Source of the DNA: Lichenostomus cassidix
Taxonomy: Eukaryota; Chordata; Aves; Passeriformes; Meliphagidae
Direction: 5' to 3'
DNA length: 64,000 bases
Assembly (NCBI GenBank): GCA_008360975.2
Contig: CM039182.1
Span: 149,300,656-149,364,655, forward strand
The notes under the pieces: model-generated
The model's input: the letters and a program-made list of their open reading frames with translations, nothing else
Told to the model about the DNA's origin: nothing
The model's database searches: none
In this document: in pieces, positions 10,935 to 23,105 of the stretch
How positions within the stretch are numbered: the stretch's first letter is position 1
Layout: each line of letters begins with the position of its first letter
Made by a program: the position numbers and the translations under genes

Positions 10935-11660
10935 GGCTCCAAGCTCAATCCAGCCTGACCATGGACACTTACAGGAATGGGGCAGCCACAGCTTCTCTGG
11001 GCAATCTGTGCCAGGGCCTCATTGCCTCTGAATATAGAATTTCTTCCTATTATCGAATCTAAACCATCTGTCTTTCAGATTGAAGCCATTACCCCCTGTC
11101 CTATAACTTCATGCTCTCATCCAAAGTCCCTCTCCAGTTCTCTTGGAACCCCTTTAGGCACTGGAAGATGCCCTAAGGTCTCCCTGGACCCTTCTCTTCT
11201 CCAGGTGAACACCCCCAGCTCTCCCAGCCTGGCTCCAGAGTAGATGTGCTGCAGCTCTCTGATCCTCTTTGTTGCTTCCTCTGGACTCACTCCAGCAGCT
11301 CCATATCCTTCTCATGTTGGTAGCCCCAGAGTTCCAGGTGGATCTCACCAGATCAGAGCAGAGGGGCAGAATTCCTCCCTCACCTGCTGCCCACCCTGCT
11401 TTGGATGCAGCCCAGGACAGGGTTGACTTTCTGGGCTGCCAGAGCACAACTTCTGGGTTACATTGAGCTTCTCATCCACCAACACTCCCAAGTCCTTCTC
11501 CTCAGGGCTGCTCTCAATTTTTTCTCTGCTCAGCCTGTGTTTGTGTTTGGGATTGCCCTGACCCAGGGTGCAGGAACTTGCACTTGGCCTTCACTGGATT
11601 CACACAGCCCTATCTCTCCATCCTGTCCAGGTGCTCCATTCCCAGCTCTGTCAGCGCCTT
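10935..11660 (-). repeat. Long CR1 LINE fragment (3' UTR plus end of ORF2)
   Basis: At about 725 bases this is the longest CR1 copy in the window. Landmarks in plus-strand order are ATGGGGCAGCCACAGCTTCT, CTCCAGCAGCTCCATATCC, GCAGCCCAGGACAGGGTTGA, TCAGGGCTGCTCTCAATT and GCACTTGGCCTTCACTGG. It reaches into the ORF2 C-terminal region. The outermost terminal bases are missing. Confidence 0.92.
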
Positions 11661-12164
11661 GCTGATGGAGAGGTGCTTTCACTGGGGCCTTCAGAACTGA
11701 TTAATGATGATGATACCTTCTGGATGACCCACTTGAGGTATATTTTTCTGATAAAATCCTTTGACCAACCAGTCTGACCTTCATAAAGAATGTGCAGATC
11801 ACTTCACATAAATCATCTTTATGCATAAACCCTTACAGACTCTGTTCAGCCCAGGTCACCTCTTTCCATAAGAGACTTCCTGAGGCTCCAGTTAATGAAA
11901 AGTCACCAACAGCAACTCTGTTAGGAGAGCAGTGTCTTCTCAACTCTTGAACTTTGATCTTGGATCTCTCTTTTGCCTTTTAACCTCCCTTCAGATGAGC
12001 TAAACAGATTGACCTCCTTTCATTTCTCACGGGGAGATTTGTTTACACATGAGCCACAAGGAAGAATTCTCAGCATTTTCTTGCTTTCCATACAGCTGCC
12101 TCCATTTCCCTGCATGTAAATGGACAGAGAGATGCAGAACTCTCCTGTTGGCAGAGCTCCAGAG

Positions 12165-12252
12165 ACTCAGAGAATAAGTTGGGTTGAAAGGGTCCTTTTA
12201 AAAGTCATCTAGAACGACCCCCCTGCAAGGAGCAGGGACATCTTCAGCCAGG
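12165..12252 (-). repeat. Short CR1 LINE 3' end
   Basis: GTTGGGTTGAAAGGGTCC, then AGTCATCTAGAACGACCCCC and GGAGCAGGGACATCTTC. The resemblance to CR1 ends near 12252. Confidence 0.8.
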
Positions 12253-12732
12253 ACTGACTTGGTTAATATGAATGTTTTTCAAAGTCATGAGATCAAAGGG
12301 CATATTTGCAAAGCCTTCTGCTCATAGGGTTGACTTTTTTACTCGTGTCACTGACATGCTGCTTTTCAGCTTCTTCTCTTAGGGCCCTTCTCAATTATCA
12401 AAACCAAAACCCAATAAAACTGTAATTTACCTAGAAAAAATTTCCCTTTCCTCTTTCTCACAGAGCCTGAATTTATGAACAAGCTCTGCTTTTGAATCAC
12501 TTTGTTTTGTTTTATTTTGTTGGGGTTTTACTCAATGGTTTTAGCATCGAGTTGGTGTCAGTGCAAAAACCCCCAAGTGCCTCGTAACACAACTGTCAGA
12601 GGTCAACCAGAGCAGCTGGAGGAGATGACTTTCTTCTTTTCAGTCTGGGCCTTTGAGGTAATTCATTCCCTTCTGGGTTTTTTGTGTAGTTTGTAATATT
12701 AATGTCATGTTCCTGTGTGGCTTTGGGCAGGC

Positions 12733-12756
12733 GAGGAGAGGAGAGGAGAGGAGAGC
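12733..12756 (+). repeat. (GGAGA)n microsatellite
   Basis: Four to five GGAGA pentamers. Confidence 0.8.
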
Positions 12757-13080
12757 AGTGCTCAGGAGCTGCAGAAATTCCTGGCAGAAGGGTGGTCTGG
12801 GAGCAAAACCCAGCCTGCAGCAGAGCTGGGGGTGCAGCAGGATGGATATTTCCTCCCTCTTTGCTTCCCAACTGAGTTCTAAAGCTGATGGAAGGTCCTT
12901 GGAGAGTGAAGTCATCTCTGTCCCCACAGCCTGAGGACCTCACTGTCTAGCCTAGGTTGACAAGACACAAAATATGACAACAAAAACAACAACAAAACCC
13001 CCAGGGCATTATATCCACAATCTTGTACAAATTAAACAGACTTCCAGAAGCTTCTAGAGACACTTCAGTGGTACTTGACT

Positions 13081-13640
13081 AGCGTGACATCACTGATGAG
13101 TGTAAACAGCCTGACTCAACCCTCTGAACTGTGCTCTCGTCTCCCCTCCTCCAGTGAAGAGCACGACAGAGCAAAGTGAACGCCCACGGCCCGGAGGCAT
13201 CGTGGAGTGGGTGCAAAGTAAAACCAGCAGAGATTATATCAGAAATGAGCTGTTCCTGCTCTTCTCGAGATTTGCTAAGAAATAATGACAAAAATCCTCT
13301 TTTTGCATTCTTCCTCGTCGAATTCTTTATTTGAGGAAAGCATCCGATCGCTTCCTAATGGATTTGGTTTCTATTCCCTGCGGAATCGTTTCCACTGGAG
13401 ATGTCTCCAGGAGCAGAGCATTTTGTCCCAGGAACAGATAGGATCAGGACAGGCTGAGAAATCAGAGACAGCGAGATAAGACATCCATGACATTTTATGG
13501 AGATATACACCGAGCCACAAAGAGAGACAGTTGGTTCACTGTGCCTCTAATTGTGATGACACCACGAGCTCTGGCTGTTCTCAGAACATCTGATTGCAGC
13601 CTTTGCTCAATCTTATTTTCCATCCAGCTCAGCAACACCA
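13081..13640. promoter_or_regulatory. CpG-retaining, repeat-free patch (candidate regulatory element)
   Basis: I count about 18 CpG dinucleotides in 560 bases, several times the local background of one or two per 500. There is no CR1 or simple repeat. Clusters include CCTCGTCGAATTC, CATCCGATCGC and ACGGCCCGGAGG. Preserved CpGs suggest germline hypomethylation, as at an enhancer or a weak promoter. GC content is too low for a classical CpG island. Its position upstream of the TSNARE1 start exon makes it a possible control element of that gene. This is inference only. Confidence 0.3.
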
Positions 13641-15682
13641 CGCACAGCCAACAGGAACAGCTCCTGTCTAACCCCTTCTTTCATCACTCAGTCATCCCCA
13701 AGATTTGCAGCTATAGCAGCAGTCCTCAGGTAGACCAGACCCTTTCTTGTCCATCAAAAGGTTCCTTCATCCCTACCAAGCTCATGAAGCCTCCACCCAG
13801 GATCTCCTGTTGATGTCAGAGGGCCTCAGATCTGATGGACTGACAGGTAACATAAAGGAGAAGGAAACCATAAACAACAGAGATGGGAAGGGTTGGGTGC
13901 AAGTTGTCTGCACACATTTCACGTTACACCAATGTCTGCACATCAGACACGAAGAACAGAGGCGAGGAAAGCAATCTGGAAGCTGTTTGTGCTCCTTTCA
14001 TGTCAGCCCCAGCTGCCACTTCAACAAACAGACTTTTCTTCCACATCTACCTGACTGCACGTCTTCTCACAAGAGAACAGAAGACAGCCTTCAAATCCTG
14101 CTACGTGGCACCAGAGACAGGCTGGCCTTAGGCAAACGCCAAGAAGAAGGGCTGGATATGTTTTGTTTTGTTGGGAATCTCAGATTCATAGACCCTCCCT
14201 GTCCCTGCCCCCCCATTTAAACTGTATAAACTTCTTTTTGTAAAAGAAGAGAGCAGAACTACCTGCTAGAAAAAGTCTTCCATCAAAAGGATCACAGATG
14301 CCATGGAAGAATGGATGCCTGCCATCCTCAAAGCGTGAGGCAGCAAAACCTGAGGCAGTTTGGTTCCCCAAAGCAGCTGCTGAGGGTGATAAATGACAAT
14401 GATGGCACAAGCAAGGCCAGCCCTCAGGACCCAAATATCTTTACTTGTAGAGAAGCCATCAGGCTTCTCTGATGCTGAGGGATTTAGATCAAGAGAAAAG
14501 GAGACTCCTGAGTCTTCGGGAGACCAAAGATTTTTTAGATACTGAGCTGTGTGTAATGTTTTCTGCTGTTCCAGGCTATATCATGGCAGTGCTTACATGA
14601 CTTAATGCCAGGTCACTCTGAGCTCATTTTGATCAAGATGTGATGTCACCCTTCCTATTTTTTCAACTGACATTAATATAATAGTTAAATATTTCTTCTG
14701 GCTCCTGCAGGAGATGATCTAGACAGCTTCCAACCTGAATTGCCCGAGTACAAATGCTCCAAAACTCTGTTGCTTCTACCTTGGGGGTTTTCCATCTATT
14801 TTTTACCTGTACTGCCTTCTTATATTTGGCTGTTTTGTGCCATGTTGTCTACTTTTTGTGAACCTTGCATGTAGAGCATTCTTAATCTATCCATATGCTA
14901 GACAAACACAGAAGTATTACATATTTCAGTGAACAGCAAAATTAAATTTCCAGTCAGTTCAAAATCCAGGTTTCATCTGCCTTTTCACTGGTTACGAAAG
15001 ATGAATATTAATGTCTATTTGCTGTAATAAAAAACAGGGAGGAGGAACACAGGAAAGAGGGAACTGGTGTCTAGTTTGCTACTCTGACGTTTGAGTAAAC
15101 TTATTAATTATAAAAGATGTACACGCACGAACGGACAGAGACCAACTGCACCACACTAGGTCAGCTTAACAAAATTAGAAATGGCATTTATAAATTTATA
15201 TTGGATTTCAACAGAATAATGAAAAATGCATCTGAGGATGGCAACAAATCCTGAGTCCACGGGAACATCTTGATAGACAGTGCTGTGATTGCTTAGAGGA
15301 GGAAGATGCAGGGCAAAATGGGTGAATTAATAAAGTAATAGATTCCTAAATCCCATGATCCTGCTCCCCTATAACCAAACATAACTTGTTTCCACTTCCC
15401 CAAGCGAAAATATTGCTATTCAACACACACGATCAGAATATGCTCTCACCTACACCAGTGTTCCTCACCAGTCACATCAAAAATAAACCTTGCAGAGGGT
15501 AAATGAGAAGCAGCATTGTCTGGTGAAGACACAGTGCACAGTGGGAAATAAAGAATCTGCTTCTACCTTTGGTTGTGACTCGACAAGAAACACAAAACAA
15601 CTTGGAACTTCATTTCAGGTTTCCTACCAAGACCATGGGAGAAGATGGAAGTCAGTTAAGTCCAGTGTAAATACAATCAACA
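13641..15682. other. Unique stretch, no recognised repeat
   Basis: AT-rich DNA free of CR1 apart from the exon-like segment at 14263-14379. A 39-base minus-strand piece at 15450-15488 (acceptor CTCATTTACCCTCTGCAAG, donor GTGAGAG) reads FIFDVTGEEHWC. Nothing else can be assigned. Confidence 0.4.
14263..14379 (-). other. Exon-like segment, 117 bases
   Basis: The tandem acceptor TTATCACCCTCAGCAG is followed by 38 open codons starting AALGNQTASGFAASRFEDG and ending ICDPFDGRLFLA, then a GTAGTTC donor. It enters and leaves in phase 1, so it would join directly to 7185-7225. The residue mix (Gly, aromatic residues, an NQT glycosylation motif) looks like an extracellular protein. I cannot name a family, and the other two frames are closed or less plausible. 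It may be a chance frame. Confidence 0.22.
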
Positions 15683-15890
15683 GATCACACAATCATGGAA
15701 TCAGAAAGGTTGGAAACATCTACTAATATCATTGAGTCCAACCATTAACCCAACACCACCATGTTCACAGCCACCAAATCCCCAAGGGCCACTTCCACAA
15801 GCCTTCTGAACACTCCCATGGATGGAGATTTCACCACCTCCCTGAGCAGCCTGTTCAGTGCCTGACCACCCTGTCGGTGAAGAAATTTTC
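15683..15890 (-). repeat. CR1 LINE fragment
   Basis: ACAATCATGGAATCAGAAAG, ATTGAGTCCAACCATTAACC, CACCACCTCCCTGAGCAGCC and TGTCGGTGAAGAAATTTTC. This is the 'AACCATTAACC' class, related to the copies at 17346 and 31030. Confidence 0.9.
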
Positions 15891-17345
15891 ATGAATCACA
15901 GCCCAGAGTCAGCAGTGACTGTGAGCCAATTTTCCAGCCAGATTAAAGTGAATTTGCTAAAAAAACCCTTCCATTGAACCTGCCATTGTACATATTTGAG
16001 GAAAAACAACCACAATAAATTTTCCAACTCATTCACCTTTTGCCACAACCTCTCACTGATGGAGAACATTAATTGTTTCAAGTGGTTCTTAATATCCCAC
16101 CAATCTGCTGTTCACAGAAGGACTTTCTGCCTGTGTTTTTAAATCACATCATCTCCCTCAGACAGGAGGGAAGGTGAGCACCATGATTATCTTTGTTTCA
16201 ACTTTCCCCCTCCTCAAATGAAAAATATTAAAAATATATATTTTTTAAGTAAGGGCTGCTCCAGAGTAGGAGGAAAGTCTCAGGGAGGAAAGGAATTGCT
16301 GGGTTTGTTTGCAACAAGGCAAAGGGATGAATATTAACATGGAATGAAGAGGAACGAGCAATGGAGATGTTTTTCACCACTGACATTCACCAGAGGGATA
16401 CAGCAGAAAAACACAACAGCAAATCCTCAGAAAACATGCTAACAACCAACCCCCATCAGCCAGGGATGCTCCAGGATGGAGCAGAGCCTCCTGCCACATC
16501 TCCTGCCTGCAGCACAGTGTGGTAGGAGAGCACAGGATCAGCACTGCAGGAGAAAAGAGATTTCACCTCCTTTGAAGGCTTTACAGGCAAGGATGACAAG
16601 ACAGTGAACATGGAGCATCTGGATGTGTAAATATGTGCTGTCAAAGGAGCTCGTCTTCTCCAGACCAGCTCCACTCACAAGGCATTTGCCACTGAGACAG
16701 CAGAGACAGCTACGAGCCCGAGGCAGCATGTGGAGAGCTAAATTCATCACCTTCCTATCTTTCTTTCTCCCTAATGACAGATATTTTGGGGTTCCTCCAC
16801 CTTCATGCTGAGAAAATCATGTCGGTCAGGTCTGCTCTGACAGCCTCTGATCAGTTATGAACCAGAGACCCTAAAAAGCCCCATTTCAGCCCATTTCCCA
16901 GTTCACTGGGCACTGTAGGGCTCCTCCTCCCTGCTGATGAGCTCGTGTAGCACATGATGGCACCAAAGGGAACCAAGAGCAAATATCAGGGAGGAAGAAC
17001 AGCTCTGCTCCAGTGAGTGACTCATGAGAGAGGAATGCCAAGCCCCGAGTGAGCCAAAGCAAAATAGCTGAGTGGCAAACCCTGCACAGGGGAGAGGAGT
17101 TGCCCTTAAAAATGCAGAATGCATTTTTTTCACCAAGAAAGATGTATTTCTCATAGAATGAATTGTATATAAGACCCTGGTGAAGACATGACGGATGCTG
17201 TGGGGTGCATTTGTCGAAATGTGGGTGGCAAGGACAATCTCAGATGCCCTGTGAGGCTCAGGTGGGGCTGGTAGACCTGACTGGGGATGCACAGCCTTGT
17301 GTGCTGGCAGGAGAGTGGGAGCCAGCTGCAAATGAAGGCACCTAA
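15891..17345. other. Unique stretch, no recognised repeat
   Basis: No transposon or convincing exon. The 142-codon minus-strand frame at 16903-17331 has no splice support and no recognisable motif. Confidence 0.4.
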
Positions 17346-17645
17346 ATCATAGAATGTTTTGGGTTGGAAAAAATCTATAAGATCATTGAGTCCAACCATT
17401 AACTGGACACTGCCAAGCCCACGACAAAATCGTGTCCCCTGGTGCCACCTCTACACATTTTTTAAATTCCTCCAGGAATGGTGACTCCACCATTTCTCTC
17501 GGAAACCTTCTTCAATGCTTGACCAGCTTTTTAGTGAAGAAATTTTCCCTAATATGTAATTTAAACCTCTGCTGGTACAAACTGAAATTGTTTCCTCTTT
17601 TCCTATCTCTTGTTACCTGGGAGAAGAGATTGACCCTCACTTCTT
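17346..17645 (-). repeat. CR1 LINE fragment
   Basis: Starts ATCATAGAATGTTTTGGGTT. Includes GATCATTGAGTCCAACCATT, CAGGAATGGTGACTCCACC and CTTGTTACCTGGGAGAAGAG. Long for this subfamily and modestly diverged. Confidence 0.9.
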
Positions 17646-18063
17646 AGTGTGCACCAACAGCTACTAGGAGAGACTTCATTCAGTACTGACAGTGAAGAGT
17701 GGAGAGCAAGTCAAAATACACAGGAGGTGCCTACTTTCCAGTAGAGAGAGCGAGTGGAGGAAGTCTGCAGCTCCTGGGAAGCACAGACATAAAACAGATC
17801 TTAAAATCCCTTAAAGTTTACCTTTACATTTATCATTTTCAGCAGTCTTTTCAATGCTTTATCCAATTCTACTACTTTCTTCCCAATACAGTAGAAGAAC
17901 TAAAATTGTAACATCTCATCAGACTGGGAAGCACTGCTGGAATGGGGGAAAAGCCCATAAAAAAACACTCCGTTAATTCCTGAGTCACCTGGAAAAGGCA
18001 AAGCTCCTCTTCTTTTTTCCAGTGCAAGAACTGGGGGGTAATTAAGGAAATCCAGGAGAAGAC

Positions 18064-18222
18064 AGGAAAGAGAGAAAGAGAGAGAAAAAGAGAAGGAGAG
18101 AAGGAGAGAAGGAGAGGAGGAAGGAGGGGGAAGGAAGGAAGGAAGGAAGGAAGGAAGGAAGGAAGGAAGGAAGGAAGGAAGGAAGGAAGGAAGGAAGGAA
18201 GGAAGGAAGGAAGGAAGAAAGA
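18064..18222 (+). repeat. 159-nt pure purine tract with (AAGG)n core
   Basis: No pyrimidine occurs from 18064 to 18222. The left part is GAGA/GAAGGAGA-rich. From about 18131 it is an almost perfect run of roughly 21 AAGG units. Mirror-symmetric homopurine DNA of this length can form triplex (H-DNA) in vitro. It accounts for the Phe-Leu-Pro-Ser frames on the minus strand. Confidence 0.95.
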
Positions 18223-20082
18223 TACTCTGCCATGTAACATCTAAGTAAGCAAGAACTTCATGCCCCAGGCTGTTGTGCATCCTGAAACCTTATACAGGAT
18301 AAAAAATGCAGCAGGACTATGAAAAGAAGGAGGGGGAAAAGGAAGAACAAAAATATACTGTGTGGTACTAAAGGTACCATTTCTGACTGAAGAACATGGA
18401 AAAACACTGGGAGAAGTCTTGCCCTCTTTGTCCTTTTCTCATGCTCTTCACAAAACAGCCTGGATTTGGTTCATTTTGCATGGACACATCTGTCCTGATG
18501 CAGTTCATCTCTTGCCATGACAATTCTAGAAGGAAATCCTTCTGGAAAGCACAAAAACAGGCAGTTCAGGAGCTGCCAGGCTGCTTGAAATTCACCTTTT
18601 CTGGTCAGCTGCTCTCTCTCACCTCTTTCCATGGCCATGGTGAGGATGGCTCCACTCAACCCCAGTAACTTGGACTTTTAAACAACATTAGACCCTCCCT
18701 AAGAGCCAGGTTTGAACATAACCAGATCTGCATCACCCAAGAGAAGTGAGAAAGGATAAAGGAGAAGGCAAGAGCATTAGCAGAGCCCTGTCACATACCA
18801 AGAGCTCATGGCTGAGCATCCCTCTGTGTCCAGGCAGGATCAAACCTAAATCCATCAGGGAATTTATGAAGGTAAACACACTTGGGAAACTAAAGTCAGG
18901 AATGGGCACAAGGCACCAACAGGTGCCAAGTTCACAACGGATGAAGAGCCTGCAGAAGATGCATCTGTGTTGTGCTTCATTTTACTGCTCTGCACAGAAA
19001 CACTGTAATTAGGTTGTATAATTGCATCCCTGTTAGGCGTGAATGCAAATTAAGGTGGTTATAAGGTATAAAAATGTTTAGGTCCCACTAAGGTGAGGTG
19101 AGAGACAGACCATGCTCTGCTGTATCTGCTCTCAGCTGGTGACAGCAATGCCCACAGCACTTTCCCCACCCAGGAATTCCCACTCCAACATCATTAGACA
19201 GAGATGCAATATTGACTAGAAATACAGACTCCCACACCTGATTTTTTTTTCTTATTCTCTCTCCAAGCTTGTCCAATCTCACTGGTCCCATTATTTTATT
19301 GTTTGGTGGGTGTTTTTTAGTGACTTGACTCTATGTAAAAAATAGGATCCACATTTGGGAATTGTTTCCCCTTGCCCTTTGTAGCCATCAGACAGGTTTT
19401 TAACTTGTATTTTTTTTTGCCTCAGAAAACTTTTTCCACCCTGAAGCAAGCAGCATTCTGAAAATAAATAAAACATAAAAGGAAGGAGACTTCTCTAATG
19501 GAGTTGGGACATGGACCAAAAGAACTTGTATTTCAAATGTTTTATTGCACCGTTTGCTTGTGTTACATTCAAAGCTTTGGGAAGCCATCCAAACCTGCAC
19601 AGACACAAAATAATCCATGGAAATTACAGCTGCAAGGTGCCAGTGACAGCCAGAAGTGTTTTGATGGGGAAAATGAAACTTAAAATTGAAGGACGAGGTG
19701 AAAAGCATGGAACAGCTTATGCAGGAAGGGAAATGTCTAAAAAAGAAAGGATGAACTGAGATTTGTCACCAGCACTACTCCCCAAAAAATAAAGTGACAA
19801 GGGCAATAAAAGAAGCCCTGTGCAAAAATTAATTGGACAAAAGTTGGAGGAGTTTTTGTCTTTTCCAGAGGTTTTTGCTTCCCCTCTTATCTCAATGGAG
19901 GATCTAAGGGCTCTAGGAGAGCCTGAGGGGAGGGCATGTGGTGGCTGCTGAGTCCCTGAGCACATCAAGCTCTTCTGAAGATGCATCACAGACTGTCCAA
20001 GCAGTTTTTGGAAACCTCTCTGTTTCCAAAACCACTCACAAGCTCATGGCTTGTCTTCAAGATTTTCACAAGGACATGTTCT
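18223..20082. other. Unique stretch, no recognised repeat
   Basis: No repeat or gene recognised. Short frames on both strands only. GTGAG-type donors near 18620 lack matching acceptors. Confidence 0.4.
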
Positions 20083-20334
20083 GATAGGACAAAGGGGTAA
20101 TGGATTCAAACTGAAAGGCAGGTTTAGGTTGGATATTAGGAAGAAATTCTTAGTTGTGAGGGTGGACAGGCTGCCCTGAGAAGCTGTGGTTGTCCCACTC
20201 CTGGAAGTGTTGAAGGTCAGATTGGATGGAGCTCTGACCAGCCTGGTCCAGTGGCAGGTGTCCCCTTCTGTGGCAGGGGAGTTGGAACTGGATGAGTTTT
20301 AAGGTCCCCACCAAGCCAAACCATTCCATGATTT
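20083..20334 (+). repeat. CR1 LINE 3' end
   Basis: TTTAGGTTGGATATTAGG, CACTCCTGGAAGTGTTGAAG, TGTCCCCTTCTGTGGCAGG and terminal AAACCATTCCATGATTT. Confidence 0.9.
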
Positions 20335-22043
20335 GCATTCCCCTTGGTAAATAACCTGATTAAGTCACATTTAACTTGGAAAGAACAATGCTCAAAAGAC
20401 ACATCAGCTATGCAAAAATGAAAACTTTCTTTAAATTTAGAGAAGATAGAGAAGCTTATCTGTTGTACCTTTCAAATCAACCCCCAATTTCACTATTAAG
20501 AGGGAAATAAAAGCACTGCAACTGGAGCATAAAGGAAATAGTTTAAGGTCAAATAAAACCTCAAACAATTCAGGCAATTAAGATCATGGGAGCACTGGGA
20601 GGGTGCAGGGAGTTGTGTCTAATGGGCTCCACAACGAGACCAGAAATATTTATTCAAAACAAGCAGTGCCTCCTTCTTTGTGCTGCCTTAATCCAAGGAT
20701 TAAAATATTTTCTATGGAAGGTATGAGAACCTGGCCCCTAATGATTACATGCCCATAAAAATCAGAAGGTATTGCTGTTGTTTCAAGCAGGTATCATAAA
20801 CTACTGCATCAATTAAATTTTGTCAGGCACTGTACACATTGCAGATGTTTCAGAATAAATTGTTTCAATGCACAAACAGGGGATGTGCAGCCCCAGGAGG
20901 GAGGGGTAGTCCCACTTTAAATTGCTCAAAGGAAACACCTGCCTCTCCCAGGCCATTATTTTGCAGGGAAACACTTTAAAATCCATTTTCAAATACTCAA
21001 TTCAAAAAAGTTGAGATAGCTGCTCTCTGCAGATAAAATTAAGAGAAATTATAAAAGAATGAAAGGCTAAAAAAAGAAATCTGGTCCAGATGGATTCCCG
21101 GCTGAATTCTATAAAATATTTACAGATCTTCTGTCACCAAAACTTACGTTTCTTTTTCATGAGGTGGAAAGCAAAGGCTCTCCACCTGTCTTATTTTCAT
21201 TTTTTTGTTTTTAAACCCTCATGGAAGATATAATAAAATTATTTAGGAGGAAAAAAAAAAGAAAAATAAAAAGAAAAAAATCCCCAAACCAAAATAAACC
21301 ACCAAAACCCAACTGACTTTAATCAGTAGGTAATTACTGCAACTCCAATTAATCAATGTGGAGTCTACAAATTCTACACAAAAGAGAGATTGTCCCTTTG
21401 CTTAATTTAGTCCAAAATTGTTCTCTAAATTCCAATTTCAAGATTTTGATCATTAAAATAGGCTTAACTCGGATAAGCACAGCCTGATACCACCATCACT
21501 CACATAATAAATGAACAGCCTAGCCCCGTGACAGTGCTGTCTCTAGATACCAAAAGATACTACATCATGTGTCACAGGGGTAAAATATCCACTTTTTCAT
21601 TTCAGATCAGCCAAGAAACTTCTCAATTTTCTGCTCCTAAATCTCCACGTTCCAATTTCCAACATCCAGACTGACAGAGCTCAGCTCCCCGAGGAGGAGG
21701 GGGAAGTTTATATGCTGATTGACTTTCTGCTTGTCGTGGTCCTGCAGGTGATGGAGCAGAGGGAAGCAGAGCAGTGCTTTAAGCTGCCAATTATCCCATC
21801 AGTCCTGGCAGGACTTTTGGAGAAGGATTTGACTGAACATCAGCAACTCAACCCGTTTGTTTCAGGGGTGCATCCAGGCACTGTTTGGTACCTCTGATTT
21901 GATGTTAAAATTAAGAGTGGGCTGAAAGCAGGGGGTGAAGGGTGAAGTCACAGCTCTCAGATTTCTTGCTCTGCATCTTTGCTCTTCTCCCTGCATCCAC
22001 TAAGGGAGCCAAAGGTCTTAAAACAGGAATTCCTACCACAACA
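20335..22043. other. Unique stretch with A-rich tract and exon-like pieces
   Basis: Bases 21247-21300 are A-rich low complexity. Minus-strand pieces with good acceptors include 21892-21921 (acceptor CCCCCTGCTTTCAG, reading PTLNFNIKSE) and a frame beginning near 21747 after TCCATCACCTGCAG. Neither is recognisable, and the second has no good donor. Confidence 0.3.
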
Positions 22044-22265
22044 ATCAGAGAATCACTGAATTTTTTAAGGCTGGAAAAGCCCTCTAAGATCATCCAGTCC
22101 AACTTTTCCCCCCAGCACTGCCAAGGCCACCACTAACCCATGTCCCCAAGTGCCACATCTACACATCTTTTAAATCCCTCCAGGGATGGTGACTCCACTA
22201 CTGCCTGGGGCAGCCTGTTCCAATGCTTGGCAGCTCTTTCAGTGAAGAAATTTTTCCTAATGCAT
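22044..22265 (-). repeat. CR1 LINE fragment
   Basis: AGAATCACTGAATTTTTTAA, GATCATCCAGTCCAAC, CATCTACACATCTTTTAAAT and GTGAAGAAATTTTTCCTAAT. Confidence 0.9.
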
Positions 22266-23105
22266 GTGCTAGACCAGAATTTTTGTCTTTGTTGGCTGTT
22301 CTCAGCTCCGTGCAGCACAAAGAGCTATCTCCACGCATCCATTTGCAGATTAAAAGGGAAAAACAAGCAAACAAGCAAAACCCACCCCACTATCAGCTGC
22401 TTCCAAAGCCATTTCATGTATTATAGGATAAGAACTTATAATGTTTTAGACATTGGAGGTGTATCCCTTCTTTTTTCAATCTGACCTTGGATTCATTACT
22501 CAGCTATTATGCTTTTTACAAGCAAAATAAGAGACTACATAATGATTTGGTCTCCACTGGATGTTGACTTGATAAACACTACAATTAATTCAAATTACCA
22601 TGCTGCCCTTCCTTTCCCTTCACACTTTCAGAAATGTCTCTCTAAACCAATCTATGATTACCAGTCATACATAAAAGCTTCAGAAAAACACTCCTCCACA
22701 AGCATATGGCAGAGCAAATTTGTCCAGCATTGCAGGCTTTCCATGGCATTTATCTTGAGGAAGGCATTACACAGAGATAGAGATGTCTCTACGTGTTGGC
22801 TTCCCTCAGAAAAGCTATCCTTTTATCCCATTATGGATGTATCCTCAGGAGAGCATCCTGCTCCCAGAGATGCTTCAGGCAGATGAGGGCTGTAGTCGGA
22901 TATCCACAATCTCAGCTGTGAAATCCATTCTTAAAGTCAAGGCTGTGCTTTCTAGGAGCTGTACCAAGCTTCAGGCACATGCCATGGCAACCAAATTCAA
23001 GTGCACTTGTTAGAAACCATCACTTACTCAGAGGGAAAAAAAAGAGGGGGGAAAGGGAAAGAAATAGCAGCAATTTTAACTAAGCACTTTATGATCAATT
23101 TATTT
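22266..23105. other. Unique stretch, no recognised element
   Basis: A 125-codon plus-strand frame at 22509-22886 has no recognisable motif. A short A-rich run occurs near 23037. Confidence 0.4.

Noticed and set aside
15896..16081. Trp/Phe-rich minus-strand frame that looked like a membrane peptide
   Set aside because: Not bounded by convincing splice sites, and it starts at the edge of a CR1 copy.
17872..18280. Frames made of Phe-Leu-Pro-Ser repeats
   Set aside because: They arise from the AAGG/purine tract.
21712..21897. Plus-strand frame with a hydrophobic start and a good internal acceptor
   Set aside because: There is no donor after it. The opposite strand is equally open over much of the same interval, so neither is supported.
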